A stretch of DNA of 64,000 nt from Roseiarcus sp963696665 (GTDB lineage: Bacteria; Pseudomonadota; Alphaproteobacteria; Rhizobiales; Beijerinckiaceae), in the NCBI GenBank assembly GCA_963696665.1, contig CAVOLE010000053.1:32238-96237 (forward strand), in the 5' to 3' direction. Position 1 is the first letter of the stretch. Each line of letters starts with the position of its first letter. This document shows positions 8,998-17,335 of the stretch, piece after piece. The notes below the pieces were generated by a model that did no database searches, was not told the DNA's origin, and was given only the letters and a program-made list of their open reading frames with translations. A program made the translations under genes and the position numbers.

Positions 8998-10503
8998 TCA
9001 GGACGCGCGCGTGGGCAGCGTCAGGTAGTGCTCTCCATCGTTGGACTTGACGCGGACGAGAACCGACTTCTTTCCGTCCGACTTGGCCGCGTCGATCGCC
9101 TGGGCGACCTCGGCCGGCCGCCTGACCGACTTGCCGGCGACCTCGAGGATGACGTCGCCCTGCTTCAGGCCCTTGTCCGCCGCCGCGCCGTCCGGGTCGA
9201 CGTCCGCAACCATCACGCCTTCCTGGCCGCGCGCGGGACGCAAGGTCAGCCCGAGCTTAGCGAGCGCAGAGCCGCCATTATCGTCGGAGTTCTGCGTTTC
9301 CGCGCTCGCCGTCTTGTCGGCGGGCATGGTTCCGAGGGTTACGTCGATGGTCATCGGCGAGCCGTTCCGGATGATCGCGAGCTTGACCGTCTTCTTCGGA
9401 CCCATCGCCGCAATCCGGCGGGCGAGGTCGTGCGGATCGGCGACGGTCTCGCCGTCGACCGCGGTGATCACGTCGCCGCTCTTCACGCCCGCCGCCGCGG
9501 CGGGCAAATCCTTCTGCGCAGCGGCCACGAGCGCGCCGGTCGTCTGCTTGAGGCCGAGGTCATCGGCCAGGTCCGCGGTCACATTCTGGATCTGCACGCC
9601 GATCCAGCCGCGGGTGACGGAACCCGTGTCCTTGAGCTGCTGCACGACGTTCTGGACGACGTCGCTGGCGATGGCGAAGCCGATGCCGACGCTGCCGCCC
9701 GATGGCGAGAAGATCGCGGTGTTGACGCCCACCACCTCGCCTTCGGCGTTGAAGGTCGGACCGCCGGAATTGCCGTGATTGACCGGCGCGTCGATCTGCA
9801 GGAAGTCGTCATAGGGGCCCGAGCCGATATCGCGTCCGCGAGCCGAGACGATTCCCGCGGTCACTGTTCCGCCCAGACCGAACGGGTTGCCGACCGCAAT
9901 CACCCAATCGCCGACGCGGGGCGTGTGAGCGGCGAATGTCACATAGGGGAAGTCGTGGCCGTCGGCCTTCAGAAGCGCAAGATCCGTCTTGCTGTCGACG
10001 CCAATCACCTTGGCCGGCATCGTCTTCCCGTCGGAAGTGGTGATGGTCACGTCCGAGGCGTGGTCGACAACATGGTTGTTGGTAACGATATAGCCATCGC
10101 CGGAGATGAAGAATCCGGACCCCTGAGCCTGGGCGAAATGATGGCGCGGCGCGCGGTCGCCGTGATCCTGGCCGTCATTGCTGTCCGGCATGCCGAAGTG
10201 ACGAAAGAAATGGTAGAACGGGCTGTTCTTCGGAAAGTCCGGCAATCCTGGAATGCCGTCTGAATCCTCGTCATCGACTTGGTCGGCGTCGCTGAGCTTG
10301 ACCTTGACCGAAACGACGGCCGGCCTCACGCGGTCGACGACATCGGCGAACGAGGCCGGGCCGGCTGGAGCTTGCGCGGTCGTGGCGGCGGCGGAAACAG
10401 GCGCGACCGAGGTTTCGGCCACAACCCCGCCGAGGGCCGCCAGCGCGACAGCGCCCAAAAGCGCCGCACGGAAGGAATAGGGGGGTCGATTAAACGACAT
10501 CAA
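8998..10503 (-). CDS. degP: DegP/HtrA-type periplasmic serine protease (Do family)
   Basis: This 501-residue protein has an N-terminal membrane/signal segment (residues 10-35), then an S1C trypsin-like domain. The catalytic triad is His144 (TNNHVVDH), Asp174 (SKTDLALLKAD) and Ser246 (HGNSGGP), and a Q-linker region lies before it (YHFFRHFGM). Two PDZ domains follow, the first with GWIGVQIQNVTADLADDLGL and the second with GVMVADVDPDGAAADKGLKQ. The family degrades or refolds misfolded periplasmic proteins. Its position upstream of a two-component pair on the same strand is the usual Rhizobiales arrangement. The symbol could equally be a Do-like paralogue such as degQ or mucD. Confidence 0.93.
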   Translation of the reverse strand: MMSFNRPPYSFRAALLGAVALAALGGVVAETSVAPVSAAATTAQAPAGPASFADVVDRVRPAVVSVKVKLSDADQVDDEDSDGIPGLPDFPKNSPFYHFFRHFGMPDSNDGQDHGDRAPRHHFAQAQGSGFFISGDGYIVTNNHVVDHASDVTITTSDGKTMPAKVIGVDSKTDLALLKADGHDFPYVTFAAHTPRVGDWVIAVGNPFGLGGTVTAGIVSARGRDIGSGPYDDFLQIDAPVNHGNSGGPTFNAEGEVVGVNTAIFSPSGGSVGIGFAIASDVVQNVVQQLKDTGSVTRGWIGVQIQNVTADLADDLGLKQTTGALVAAAQKDLPAAAAGVKSGDVITAVDGETVADPHDLARRIAAMGPKKTVKLAIIRNGSPMTIDVTLGTMPADKTASAETQNSDDNGGSALAKLGLTLRPARGQEGVMVADVDPDGAAADKGLKQGDVILEVAGKSVRRPAEVAQAIDAAKSDGKKSVLVRVKSNDGEHYLTLPTRAS

Positions 10504-10802
10504 GCGCTGCTCCGAGCATCCAGGCCATCATTGCCGCGGAGACTATCCCCGCCGCCTCACGATGGAGAGAATGCGCTCGCTCGCCTAAACAGGCGATGTC
10601 GCCAACATGAAAGCTTTGTAATGCTCGGGCTCTTGGTTCAGAGCCGCGAAAAAGCCGAGTGCGAATTCTCGCTAAATGCGTTTACAAATCAAACGAATGG
10701 ACTTCACGCGGCAAAGCGCGAAAGCGCCCGCTTTCACAAACGCAGACGGCTGCGGTCTCCGTCTCGGACGCACAAATTGGTCGCCGCGGCGGCTTTCGGC
10801 GC
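10504..10802. other. Intergenic region upstream of degP
   Basis: No convincing gene was seen in these 299 bases. The region should hold the degP promoter and the downstream end of rpmF. A short inverted repeat (GAAAGC/GCTTTC, about 10724-10740) without a T-tract is the only structure noticed. Confidence 0.5.
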
Positions 10803-10997
10803 TCAGGCGTCGCCGGTCTTGGACTTCGGCTTCAGAACCTGGCGGCCCCGATACATGCCGCTCTTGAGGTCGATATGGTGCGGACGGCGCAATTCGCCCG
10901 AATCCTTGTCTTCGACATAAGAGGGCGCCTTGAGCGCGTCGGCCGAGCGGCGCATGCCGCGGCGCGAGGGCGAGGTTTTGCGTCTGGGAACGGCCAC
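10803..10997 (-). CDS. rpmF: 50S ribosomal protein L32
   Basis: The 64-residue protein begins MAVPRRKTSPSRRGMRRSAD, the hallmark N-terminus of bL32, and continues with the alphaproteobacterial form: PHHIDLKSGMYRGRQVL and a lysine-rich tail. The zinc-binding cysteines of some bL32 proteins are absent, as is normal in this class. Length and start are as expected for the large-subunit protein. Confidence 0.97.
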   Translation of the reverse strand: MAVPRRKTSPSRRGMRRSADALKAPSYVEDKDSGELRRPHHIDLKSGMYRGRQVLKPKSKTGDA

Positions 10998-11101
10998 CGA
11001 GGGAACTCCAAAATCTTAAGGCGGGCGCCGAGGCCCGGAATTGAGAAGCCGCGGCTCTTACACGCAATCGAGCCGGAACGCCAGTCCCCCGGACGGCGTT
11101 T

Positions 11102-11605
11102 TCAGGCTGCGCCGCGGGTCTCGAATGCGGCGAAGGCCATCGCCTCGCGCGGTCCGCGATTGGCCCACAAAACGAACTGGAACGCCTGGTAATAGGTCTC
11201 GCAAGCCTCGAGCGCCGCATTGACCACGGCCGTGCACTGCGCGTCATTCGCGCCCGCGCCCCCCGCCAGGCACAAAGCGTGGCGAAACATCACCACGTCC
11301 TGCTGGCTCCACTGATCGAAATGCCCGAGCCACAATTGTTCGTTGATGAGTTGCGTCAGTTCGCCGATCGCGGCGCGCTTGTGCGCCGGCGTCTTGAGAT
11401 CGAACGAACAGCTCACATGCAGGGACTCCATATCCGGCAACCAGGTGAAGGCGACGTCGTAATTGGCGAACCGGCCGGAGACCAGGATCGAAATCTCGTC
11501 CGTCTCGGCCCGATCGAAAGCCCATTCGTTGACGGCCGCCAAGCGCTCGACGACGTCGACGGGATGTTCGCGACGCTCGCCAGCGCTGGTTTCGATGAAG
11601 GTCAT
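11102..11605 (-). CDS. YbjN domain-containing protein
   Basis: From the chosen ATG (MTFIETSAGERREHP) the product is 167 aa and shows the YbjN / sensory-transduction-regulator fold pattern: an N-terminal helix VDVVERLAAVNEWAFDRAE, strands EISILVSGRFANYDVAFTWL and LHVSCSFDL, and a central helix with LTQLINEQLWLGHFD. These proteins resemble type III secretion chaperones in fold; their role is unclear. The open frame extends 21 codons further upstream, but the family N-terminus fits the internal start better. Confidence 0.8.
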   Translation of the reverse strand: MTFIETSAGERREHPVDVVERLAAVNEWAFDRAETDEISILVSGRFANYDVAFTWLPDMESLHVSCSFDLKTPAHKRAAIGELTQLINEQLWLGHFDQWSQQDVVMFRHALCLAGGAGANDAQCTAVVNAALEACETYYQAFQFVLWANRGPREAMAFAAFETRGAA

Positions 11606-11787
11606 CAGGGATCTTTCGCGGGAAACGAGAAACGGAGCAGAGGGCGCCTCGACCTTCCGGTCGCGCAACCCACTACAACCTTGCTGATTCGCGCCCGTTC
11701 GTAAACCGACTACCCCTCTGGGTCCACAAATTTAGTAAACGGAATCAAGACTCTGGTAAGGGCATAGCTCTGGTAATGCGAGTCCGA
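11606..11787. other. Intergenic region
   Basis: No gene is seen. Two imperfect copies of CTCTGGTAA lie about 20 bases apart near 11750-11777. Promoter signals for the YbjN gene should be here but none was assigned. Confidence 0.4.
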
Positions 11788-12048
11788 TCAAGGCCTTGGC
11801 TCGTTGAGCTTGGCTTCCAGCGCGGCTACCCTTGCGGCAAGCTTCTCGTTCTCGTCCCGCGCCCGCGCCGCCATCTCCTTGACCGCCTCGAACTCCTCGC
11901 GCGTGACGACGTTCATGCCCGCCATCATCCGCTCCATCTGCGCGCGGGCGAAGGTCTGCGCCTCGCGCTTGGCGCCGTCGGCCAATCCCGCTGCGTCTGT
12001 CATGAGACGCGAGAGATCATCGAAAAAGCGGCTGTTGGTCTGCGGCAT
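11788..12048 (-). CDS. ubiK: UbiK-type ubiquinone biosynthesis accessory factor (BMFP family)
   Basis: This 86-residue protein opens with FFDDLSRLMTDAAGLADGAK and ends in a coiled coil (EEFEAVKEMAARARDENEKL, then ALEAKLNE). That is the YqiC/BMFP layout: an amphipathic N-terminal helix plus a trimeric coiled coil. In enterobacteria UbiK assists ubiquinone synthesis at the membrane; the alphaproteobacterial homologue is less studied. Confidence 0.85.
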   Translation of the reverse strand: MPQTNSRFFDDLSRLMTDAAGLADGAKREAQTFARAQMERMMAGMNVVTREEFEAVKEMAARARDENEKLAARVAALEAKLNEPRP

Positions 12049-12177
12049 GGCTCAAGCTCCCGGGGCGCCCGCGTCTAGCCGACGCGGTTCAAATCTATGT
12101 GGCGCTGGCGTGACGGGCGCGCAAGTAAGGGAGCAGGTTGCCAGTGCGGCGTCGCCGCCCCCGACGTGAGCGAGCGA

Positions 12178-12204
12178 TTGTAGGGCGCGCTCGTTGAGCG
12201 CGCC
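12178..12204 (+). repeat. REP-like palindrome, copy 1
   Basis: TTGTAG is followed by a perfect 9-bp stem (12184-12192 with 12196-12204) and a 3-base GTT loop. The same architecture recurs at 13168-13194, 39341-39366 and 59568-59593 with different but fully paired stems. A GTAG head next to a hairpin is the known recognition form for REP-associated transposases, and one is encoded 450 bases downstream. Confidence 0.75.
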
Positions 12205-12298
12205 TCGTCGGCTGGAGACGATCTCCATCACGAGTTGACGATGGAGTCACAAAATCGCAACACTTCGGCCACCCTGCATTTGCGAGTCGGGACTGGAG

Positions 12299-12580
12299 AT
12301 GGAAATGCCGCTCCGGCAAATTAAACTTTTGTGCGACGCCGTGGTGGAACTCTTAAAGAGCGGGAGCCGTCCAGCATGGGAAATCGAGGACGAGTTGGCG
12401 CGGCAGTTCAGAGTGACCGAAGAGGAGCGGGGTATTTGTCAATCATCGGGGTGTCCGGTTTGGCGGAATGACGTCGCCTGGGCGCTCAAGCAACTCGTCG
12501 AGCGGGGCAGGATTATCCGCGAAGGATCGAAAAAGGCGCCGGATGGCGGGAGGCGCGGCCTTTATGAACTGAGCTATTGA
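12299..12580 (+). CDS. Mrr N-terminal-like winged-helix protein
   Basis: This 93-residue protein (LRQIKLLCDAVVELLKSGSR, later FRVTEEERGICQSSGCPVWR, then VAWALKQLVERGRIIREGS and GRRGLYEL) matches the winged-helix N-terminal domain that precedes the nuclease domain in Mrr-type restriction proteins. No nuclease domain follows, because the frame stops at 12580. It is therefore a stand-alone DNA-binding module, either a small regulator or the remnant of an Mrr gene. It sits between a REP palindrome and the REP-associated transposase. Confidence 0.65.
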   Translation: MEMPLRQIKLLCDAVVELLKSGSRPAWEIEDELARQFRVTEEERGICQSSGCPVWRNDVAWALKQLVERGRIIREGSKKAPDGGRRGLYELSY

Positions 12581-12656
12581 CCTCAGCCTCAGTCGAGACC
12601 GAATTTCGGGTTTTTGGCCCCGATCCATCTAAGTTCTCGGTCGCTAGGGTTCAGAG

Positions 12657-13145
12657 GTGAACACCGTGCACGCTCGAAAGCCTCTAAGGCGCCTCGACAC
12701 AATCTCCATCTCCATCTCGGTCCCGGTTTATTTCATAACCGTCTGCGTCGCCGGCCGTCGCCGGCTTCTTGCCAATTCCGATTCGTTTGCTGTTCTACGC
12801 TCCGAATGGGCGAGTGCGCGTAGCCGTTACGGATGGGCAGTCGGCCGCTTCGTCGTTATGCCGGACCACGTCCATTTCTTCTGCGTCTCCGACGAGACCG
12901 AAAAGTCGAAGTCGCTGTCCGGCTTCGTCGGCGGCTTCAAGCAGTGGACGTCCAAGGCGATCCTCGGGCGCTTGGCGCTTCGAGCGCCCCTTTGGCAGAG
13001 GGAGTTCTTCGACCACCTGCTTCGGAGCGGGGAGAGCTATGCGTCGAAATGGGAATATGTGCGGAACAATCCCGTCCGCGCCGGGCTTGCACGGTCAGCG
13101 GACGATTGGCCCTACGCTGGCGAAGTTGTCCCGATCGTCAGATGA
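12657..13145 (+). CDS. REP-associated tyrosine transposase (RAYT, Y1-Tnp fold)
   Basis: This 162-residue protein has the compact HUH-endonuclease plan: strand VPVYFITVCVAGRRRLLAN, the metal-binding HVH at residues 71-73 in VVMPDHVHFF, helix SLSGFVGGFKQWTSKAI, LWQREFFDHLLRSGESY, and KWEYVRNNPVRAGLA. The catalytic tyrosine should be Tyr128 or Tyr134. RAYTs are domesticated single-copy relatives of IS200/IS605 transposases that act on REP palindromes. Two such palindromes flank it at 12178 and 13168 in opposite orientation. Confidence 0.9.
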   Translation: MNTVHARKPLRRLDTISISISVPVYFITVCVAGRRRLLANSDSFAVLRSEWASARSRYGWAVGRFVVMPDHVHFFCVSDETEKSKSLSGFVGGFKQWTSKAILGRLALRAPLWQREFFDHLLRSGESYASKWEYVRNNPVRAGLARSADDWPYAGEVVPIVR

Positions 13146-13167
13146 AGAGGCGCAAAACGTGGCCTCT

Positions 13168-13194
13168 GGCCGGGTCAACGACCCGGCCCTACAG
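13168..13194 (-). repeat. REP-like palindrome, copy 2
   Basis: Read on the minus strand, CTGTAG precedes a perfect 9-bp stem (13168-13176 with 13180-13188) and a 3-base loop. It begins 22 bases after the transposase stop and is inverted relative to copy 1. The stem differs from copy 1 at paired positions on both arms, so pairing is kept by compensatory change. A further imperfect GC hairpin follows at 13195-13214. Confidence 0.75.
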
Positions 13195-13258
13195 GGCGCG
13201 CTCCTAGCCGCGCCTTCGTATTGCTAGCATCGCGAAACGCAAACCGTCGAGGAACCCC

Positions 13259-14386
13259 ATGCGCATAGAAGCCGCCGTCCTTCGCCAGGCCGGGCTGCCG
13301 CCGCCATACGCGGAGTCGAAACCGCTCGAGATCCTTGAGCTCGACCTTAGCCCCCCGGGCCGCGGCGAGGTCCTCATAAAGATGGCGGCGGCGGGCCTGT
13401 GCCATTCGGACCTCTCCGTGATCGACGGCTCGCGGCCCCGGCCGACGCCGATGGCGCTCGGCCACGAGGCGGCGGGAATCGTCGAGGCCGTCGGCGACGG
13501 GGTGACCGACCTTGAAGCAGGCGACCACGTTGTGCTGGTGTTCGTCCCGAGCTGCGGCCGCTGCGGCCCCTGCGCTTCCGGACGTCCCGCGCTCTGCGAG
13601 CCGGCCGCCAAGGCCAACGCCGCGGGCACCCTGCTCTCCGGCGAGCGGCGGCTCTCGTTTCACGCCGAGCCGGTCAACCATCTGCTTGGCGTCGCGGCTT
13701 TTTCGACCCATGCGGTGGTGGCGCGCGAATCCTGCGTCAAGATCGACCCCGACCTGCCGCTCGAACTCGCCGCTCTGTTCGGCTGCGCGGTGCTGACCGG
13801 GGTCGGCGCGGTGGTGAACACGGCCAAGCTCGAGCCCGGCCAATCGGTGGCGGTGGTCGGCCTGGGGGGCGTCGGCTTAAGCGTCGTGCTTGGCGCGCGT
13901 CTCGCCGGCGCGCGCCAGATCGTCGCCGTCGATCTCTCGGATGAGAAGCTCGCCTTTGCGACGAAGCTTGGCGCAACGCAGACGGTGAACGCGCGCTCCA
14001 ACGACGCCGTCGGCGAAATCCGGCGCATCTCCGGCAACGGCGTCGATGTCGCCTTCGAGATGGCGGGCTCGGTTCCGGCGCTCGAGCTCGCCTATGCGGC
14101 GACCGCGCGCGGCGGCGCGACGGTCACCGCCGGCCTGCCCCATCCCGACAAACGCATGAACCTTTCCCCGCTCGTTCTGGTCGCCGAGGAGCGGACGCTC
14201 AAGGGGTCTTACGTCGGCTCGTCCGCTCCGCAGCGCGACGTGCCGCGCATGATTTCGCTGTTCCGCGCCGGCCGCCTGCCGGTCGACCAGTTGCTCACCC
14301 ATCGCCTCAAGCTCGAGGAGATCAACGAAGGCTTCGACCGGCTGCGCGAGGGGGTCGGGGTGAGGCAGGTGATCGTGTTCGACTAG
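13259..14386 (+). CDS. Zinc-dependent alcohol dehydrogenase
   Basis: This 375-residue medium-chain dehydrogenase has catalytic zinc ligands Cys48 (GLCHSD) and the His69-Glu70 pair (LGHEAAG). Structural zinc cysteines are at residues 99, 102, 105 and 113 (CGRCGPC, then ALC). The Rossmann motif VAVVGLGGVGLSVVLGARLAGA is followed by Asp in IVAVDLSDEK, which points to NAD rather than NADP. It most resembles the class III-like zinc alcohol dehydrogenase group. It stands alone on the plus strand, so the substrate is unknown. Confidence 0.9.
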   Translation: MRIEAAVLRQAGLPPPYAESKPLEILELDLSPPGRGEVLIKMAAAGLCHSDLSVIDGSRPRPTPMALGHEAAGIVEAVGDGVTDLEAGDHVVLVFVPSCGRCGPCASGRPALCEPAAKANAAGTLLSGERRLSFHAEPVNHLLGVAAFSTHAVVARESCVKIDPDLPLELAALFGCAVLTGVGAVVNTAKLEPGQSVAVVGLGGVGLSVVLGARLAGARQIVAVDLSDEKLAFATKLGATQTVNARSNDAVGEIRRISGNGVDVAFEMAGSVPALELAYAATARGGATVTAGLPHPDKRMNLSPLVLVAEERTLKGSYVGSSAPQRDVPRMISLFRAGRLPVDQLLTHRLKLEEINEGFDRLREGVGVRQVIVFD

Positions 14387-14398
14387 GGCCGCGCGCCC

Positions 14399-15145
14399 TT
14401 AAATGAGCGCGGCGGGCGACATCAGGGCGATCGGCTCATGGCCCTGAAGCGCGGTGGCGGTGACGCCGCCGAGTTCGCGCAAGTCCCGCGCCAAATGGCT
14501 CTGATCGGCGAAGCCGAGCGAAAGCGCGGCCTCCGCCAGCCCTTCCCTTTGCCGGGCGCGCAGCCGCTTGAGCGCCCGATTGAAGCGCAAAATGCGCAAA
14601 TAGGCCGCCGGCGGCATGCCAACGTGGCGCTCGAACAGGCGGCGGAGCGATCTTTCGCCCAAGTCCGCTTGGCGCGCGAGCGACGCGACGGTCAAGCCGC
14701 GGCGGCCCTGCTCCGCTAGCGCGATCGTCTCGGCGACGCGCGCGTCAAACCGCGCTGCTTCCGCGCGCGCTTCGATGAACCGAAAGAGGCCGGCCAGGCC
14801 CTCCTCGGGCGCTGCTTTCGCGCCCGAAAGCTTGAGCGCCGCAAGCGGGGTCCAGTCCGGCGGCAGGGCCTCGGCGCTGACGCCGAGAAGCGCGCCCAAA
14901 CCGGGCCTGAGGCTTAAGCCCACAAGGCGCGTCTCGCCTCTGAGCGCCCGCCTCGCGAACGTCCTCAAGGGGCCGCCGACGAAGATCCCATCGAACGCCT
15001 CATTCGCGACGACAACAATGTCGATGCTGGCGTCGGGCGTCGTATGGACCTCATGCCCATGCGGCGCATCGACCCGCCAGGCCGCCGCGACCCAGCGCTT
15101 GAGCGGTTCTGGCGCGGCCACCGCTTCGATTTCGGGCGCTCTCAC
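14399..15145 (-). CDS. AraC-family transcriptional regulator
   Basis: This 248-residue protein starts at a GTG whose overlap (GTGA) couples it to the stop of the upstream VOC gene. The N-terminal ligand domain contains HTTPDASIDIVVVANEAFDG and FVGGPLRTFARRAL. The C-terminal AraC double helix-turn-helix shows LTVASLARQADLGERSLRRL, FERHVGMPPAAYLRILRFNR and ALSLGFADQSHLARDLREL. The overlap suggests it regulates, or is co-expressed with, the VOC protein. Confidence 0.9.
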   Translation of the reverse strand: MRAPEIEAVAAPEPLKRWVAAAWRVDAPHGHEVHTTPDASIDIVVVANEAFDGIFVGGPLRTFARRALRGETRLVGLSLRPGLGALLGVSAEALPPDWTPLAALKLSGAKAAPEEGLAGLFRFIEARAEAARFDARVAETIALAEQGRRGLTVASLARQADLGERSLRRLFERHVGMPPAAYLRILRFNRALKRLRARQREGLAEAALSLGFADQSHLARDLRELGGVTATALQGHEPIALMSPAALI

Positions 15146-15489
15146 TCATGGATCTCGATCAATCGAATCTCAAATCCATCCGGACCGCCGAGGCCCGCGA
15201 CCCGCTTGCCTTCGCCGAGGTCGAGTGGGCTCATCACCTGGGCGGCCCCGCGCGCTTTCGCGTAGGCGAGCGCTGCGTCGAGGTCAACGACCCGGAATGA
15301 CGGCACAAGCCGCGGCGCGCCCTGTAGAAGCGCGACATGCGAATTATCGAGCGAAGCCTCGTAATGCTCCCGCATGTCCCCGTGCGTAGCAAGCGCGAGC
15401 GGGATTCCAAGCTGGTCGCGGTAGAAGGCGAGCAGGCTTTCCGGCCTTTGGTTATAGACAATGAGACCGGCGAGTGATTTGGGCGTCAT
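15142..15489 (-). CDS. VOC-family (glyoxalase/bleomycin-resistance) protein
   Basis: The chosen ATG at 15489 follows GGAGG at good spacing and gives a 115-residue single-module VOC protein: MTPKSLAGLIVYNQRPESLL, FYRDQLGIPLAL, ALLQGAPRLVPSFRVVDLDA, and GLGGPDGFEIRLIEIHE. The family uses paired beta-alpha-beta-beta-beta units to bind a metal and act on varied small molecules. It is translationally coupled to the AraC regulator downstream. The open frame extends upstream of 15489 but has no recognisable sequence there. Confidence 0.85.
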   Translation of the reverse strand: MTPKSLAGLIVYNQRPESLLAFYRDQLGIPLALATHGDMREHYEASLDNSHVALLQGAPRLVPSFRVVDLDAALAYAKARGAAQVMSPLDLGEGKRVAGLGGPDGFEIRLIEIHE

Positions 15490-15700
15490 GGGAGCCTCCG
15501 TCCTGTTTGACTGGGGATCGGTAGCGCAGGCTCGGCCCCCCGGTCTTGGACAAATCGGACAGGCGGGGCTCCCATTCCGGCCAGCCAATCGCTGACCCAT
15601 CGCCTGAATGGGGTTTCTGCAGGTCATCCGAGTTGGAGTAAGGCTTTGGAGCCGGAGGGCGACCAGCCCGAGGCGCCCATGCGACGTTCCAGGATCGACA

Positions 15701-16895
15701 ATGAAGCCGAACAGCGTCAACGCCGCGGTGATGACGGCGCCGGGAAAGTTTGAGGTCCGGCGCTATCCCTATCCGGAAATCGATGATGTCTCGATGGTCA
15801 TCGAGCTCGAAATGTGCGGCATCTGCGGGACGGACAAGCACACGTTCCGCGGCGAGACGGTGCAATATGCCGGAACGCCGGCCAAGTCCCATACGCCCTT
15901 TCCGATCATTCCCGGGCACGAAATCGTGGGTAAGGTCGCCGAGATCGGCAAAACGGCCGCGCACTCGCTCGAATACGCCGGCGAAAAACTCAAGATCGGC
16001 GACCGCGTCGTCATGTGTCCCGACATTCTCTGCGGCAAGTGCTGGTATTGCAGGAACACGTTCGGCTTTCCGCTGTGCCAGAACATCAAAGGCTACGGCA
16101 ACGCCTTCACCTGCGACGAAGGCCCGCATCTCATGGGCGGCTGGGCCGATTACATCTATGTCCGCAAGGACGCCTTCGTGTTCAAGGTCCCCGACGACAT
16201 GGAGCCGCGCATCGCGGTCATGTCGGAACTGATGACCTGCACCTTCAATCTGGACAAGGCCAAAGAGCTTTACACCATGGGCGGGGAAGGGTTCGGCTCA
16301 GGCGCGACGATCGTCGTCCAGGGCGTGGGACCGCTCGGCCTCCTGCATGTCCTTAAGAGCCGGCTCATGGGCGCTGGCACGATCATCGCGATCGACCGCT
16401 CCGATTTCAGGCTCGGGCTGGCGAAGGATTTCGGCGCCGATCATGTGATCAGCCTGAACGGCACGACCCAGGCCGACCGCGTCCAGGCCGTGCGCGATCT
16501 GACGCAAGGGCGCGGCGGCGACATCGTCGTCGAATGCACAGGCGTCGCCGAGGCGATCCCCGAGGGGCTGGAAATGGCGCGGCGCGGCGGCGCCTATTTC
16601 GTCGCCGGCGTTTTCGCCGATGTCGGCGACATACCCATCAATCCGCACCGCCATCTGCTGGCCAACCAGATCCGCCTCTTCGGCATGACCAACCACCCCC
16701 CGACCGGCTACCCGAGCAGCCTGCGGCTCCTGAACAAATTCAAGAAAGCCTATCCGCTCAAGAAATTCGTCACCCACGAATTCCCGGTCGATCAGGTGGA
16801 CAAGGCGATGGCGACAAGCCTTCGACATCGACGCCTGCATGAAGGTCGTGCTGACGCGGAGCGGGGGCCAGCGGGCTGATGCCTTGGACCGATGA
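15701..16895 (+). CDS. Zinc-binding alcohol/threonine-type dehydrogenase, one frameshift near the end
   Basis: This medium-chain dehydrogenase has MCGICGTDKHTF (catalytic Cys), IIPGHEIVGKV (His-Glu pair) and the structural zinc site CPDILCGKCWYCRNTFGFPLC. Its Rossmann motif is VVQGVGPLGLLHVLKSR with Asp in IIAIDRSDFR. As written the frame slides at about 16819 after DKAMATS. Removing one base restores FDIDACMKVVLTRSGGQRAD and a stop at 16895, about 397 aa. The start ATG is preceded by AGGA. The large insert before the structural zinc (PIIPGHE to VMCPDILC) resembles the sorbitol/threonine dehydrogenase group, but the substrate is unknown. Confidence 0.85.
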
Positions 16896-16926
16896 TTTCA
16901 AGGCGCGGAGCGTGCCTCGCCGCCCG

Positions 16927-17304
16927 TTAGTCTGTTTTGGTTTTGAGCCTCTCTAATCCCGCGTCCAAAAATTTTTGGACAAACTTGATACCTGTGGCTA
17001 CGCGATCTTCGGGCTTCTCCACACGCAATTTCCCCGTTGCCTCAACGAGTTCAACGAGCAAATCCTGCAAATCATCGGGCGACTTATCCAAACGTTTGAA
17101 CATCTTCAAACTGTTCTGGGCGTATCCGAGAAACGTCTCATTTCTATCAACGATCTGAGCTAGCATTTCTTCAGTTACTCGCTCGCTGGGCGAGACAAAT
17201 TGCCCGTCTTTCCAATCCACATAAAGAGCAGCGTTTTTCGCATCGTTCGACGTCTTATGGAAATCTAGCCAGCTTGGGCAGAAAGTTTTAATTGTGGCCG
17301 CCAA
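16927..17304 (-). CDS. Hypothetical protein in a lower-GC segment
   Basis: This 125-residue protein (MAATIKTFCPSWLDFHKTSN) is mostly helical and charged. It contains VSPSERVTEEMLAQIVDRNE and LQDLLVELVEATGKLRVEKP, with no signal or membrane segment. I do not recognise a family. Its base composition is clearly more AT-rich than the flanking genes and matches the decayed stretch immediately next to it, so it was probably gained by transfer. It reads as an intact gene, unlike its neighbours. Confidence 0.55.
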   Translation of the reverse strand: MAATIKTFCPSWLDFHKTSNDAKNAALYVDWKDGQFVSPSERVTEEMLAQIVDRNETFLGYAQNSLKMFKRLDKSPDDLQDLLVELVEATGKLRVEKPEDRVATGIKFVQKFLDAGLERLKTKTD

Positions 17305-17335
17305 TCCCAGGGTGCATACTTAACTGGAGTGACAC

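Noticed and set aside
9028..10263. A 411-codon plus-strand frame opposite degP
   Set aside because: The opposite strand codes for a full DegP with all catalytic residues. The plus-strand frame is Arg/Asp-rich shadow sequence typical of high-GC DNA.
12084..12100. GGTTCAAATC resembling a tRNA T-loop
   Set aside because: No pairing T-stem, anticodon arm or acceptor stem could be built around it. No tRNA was found in the window.
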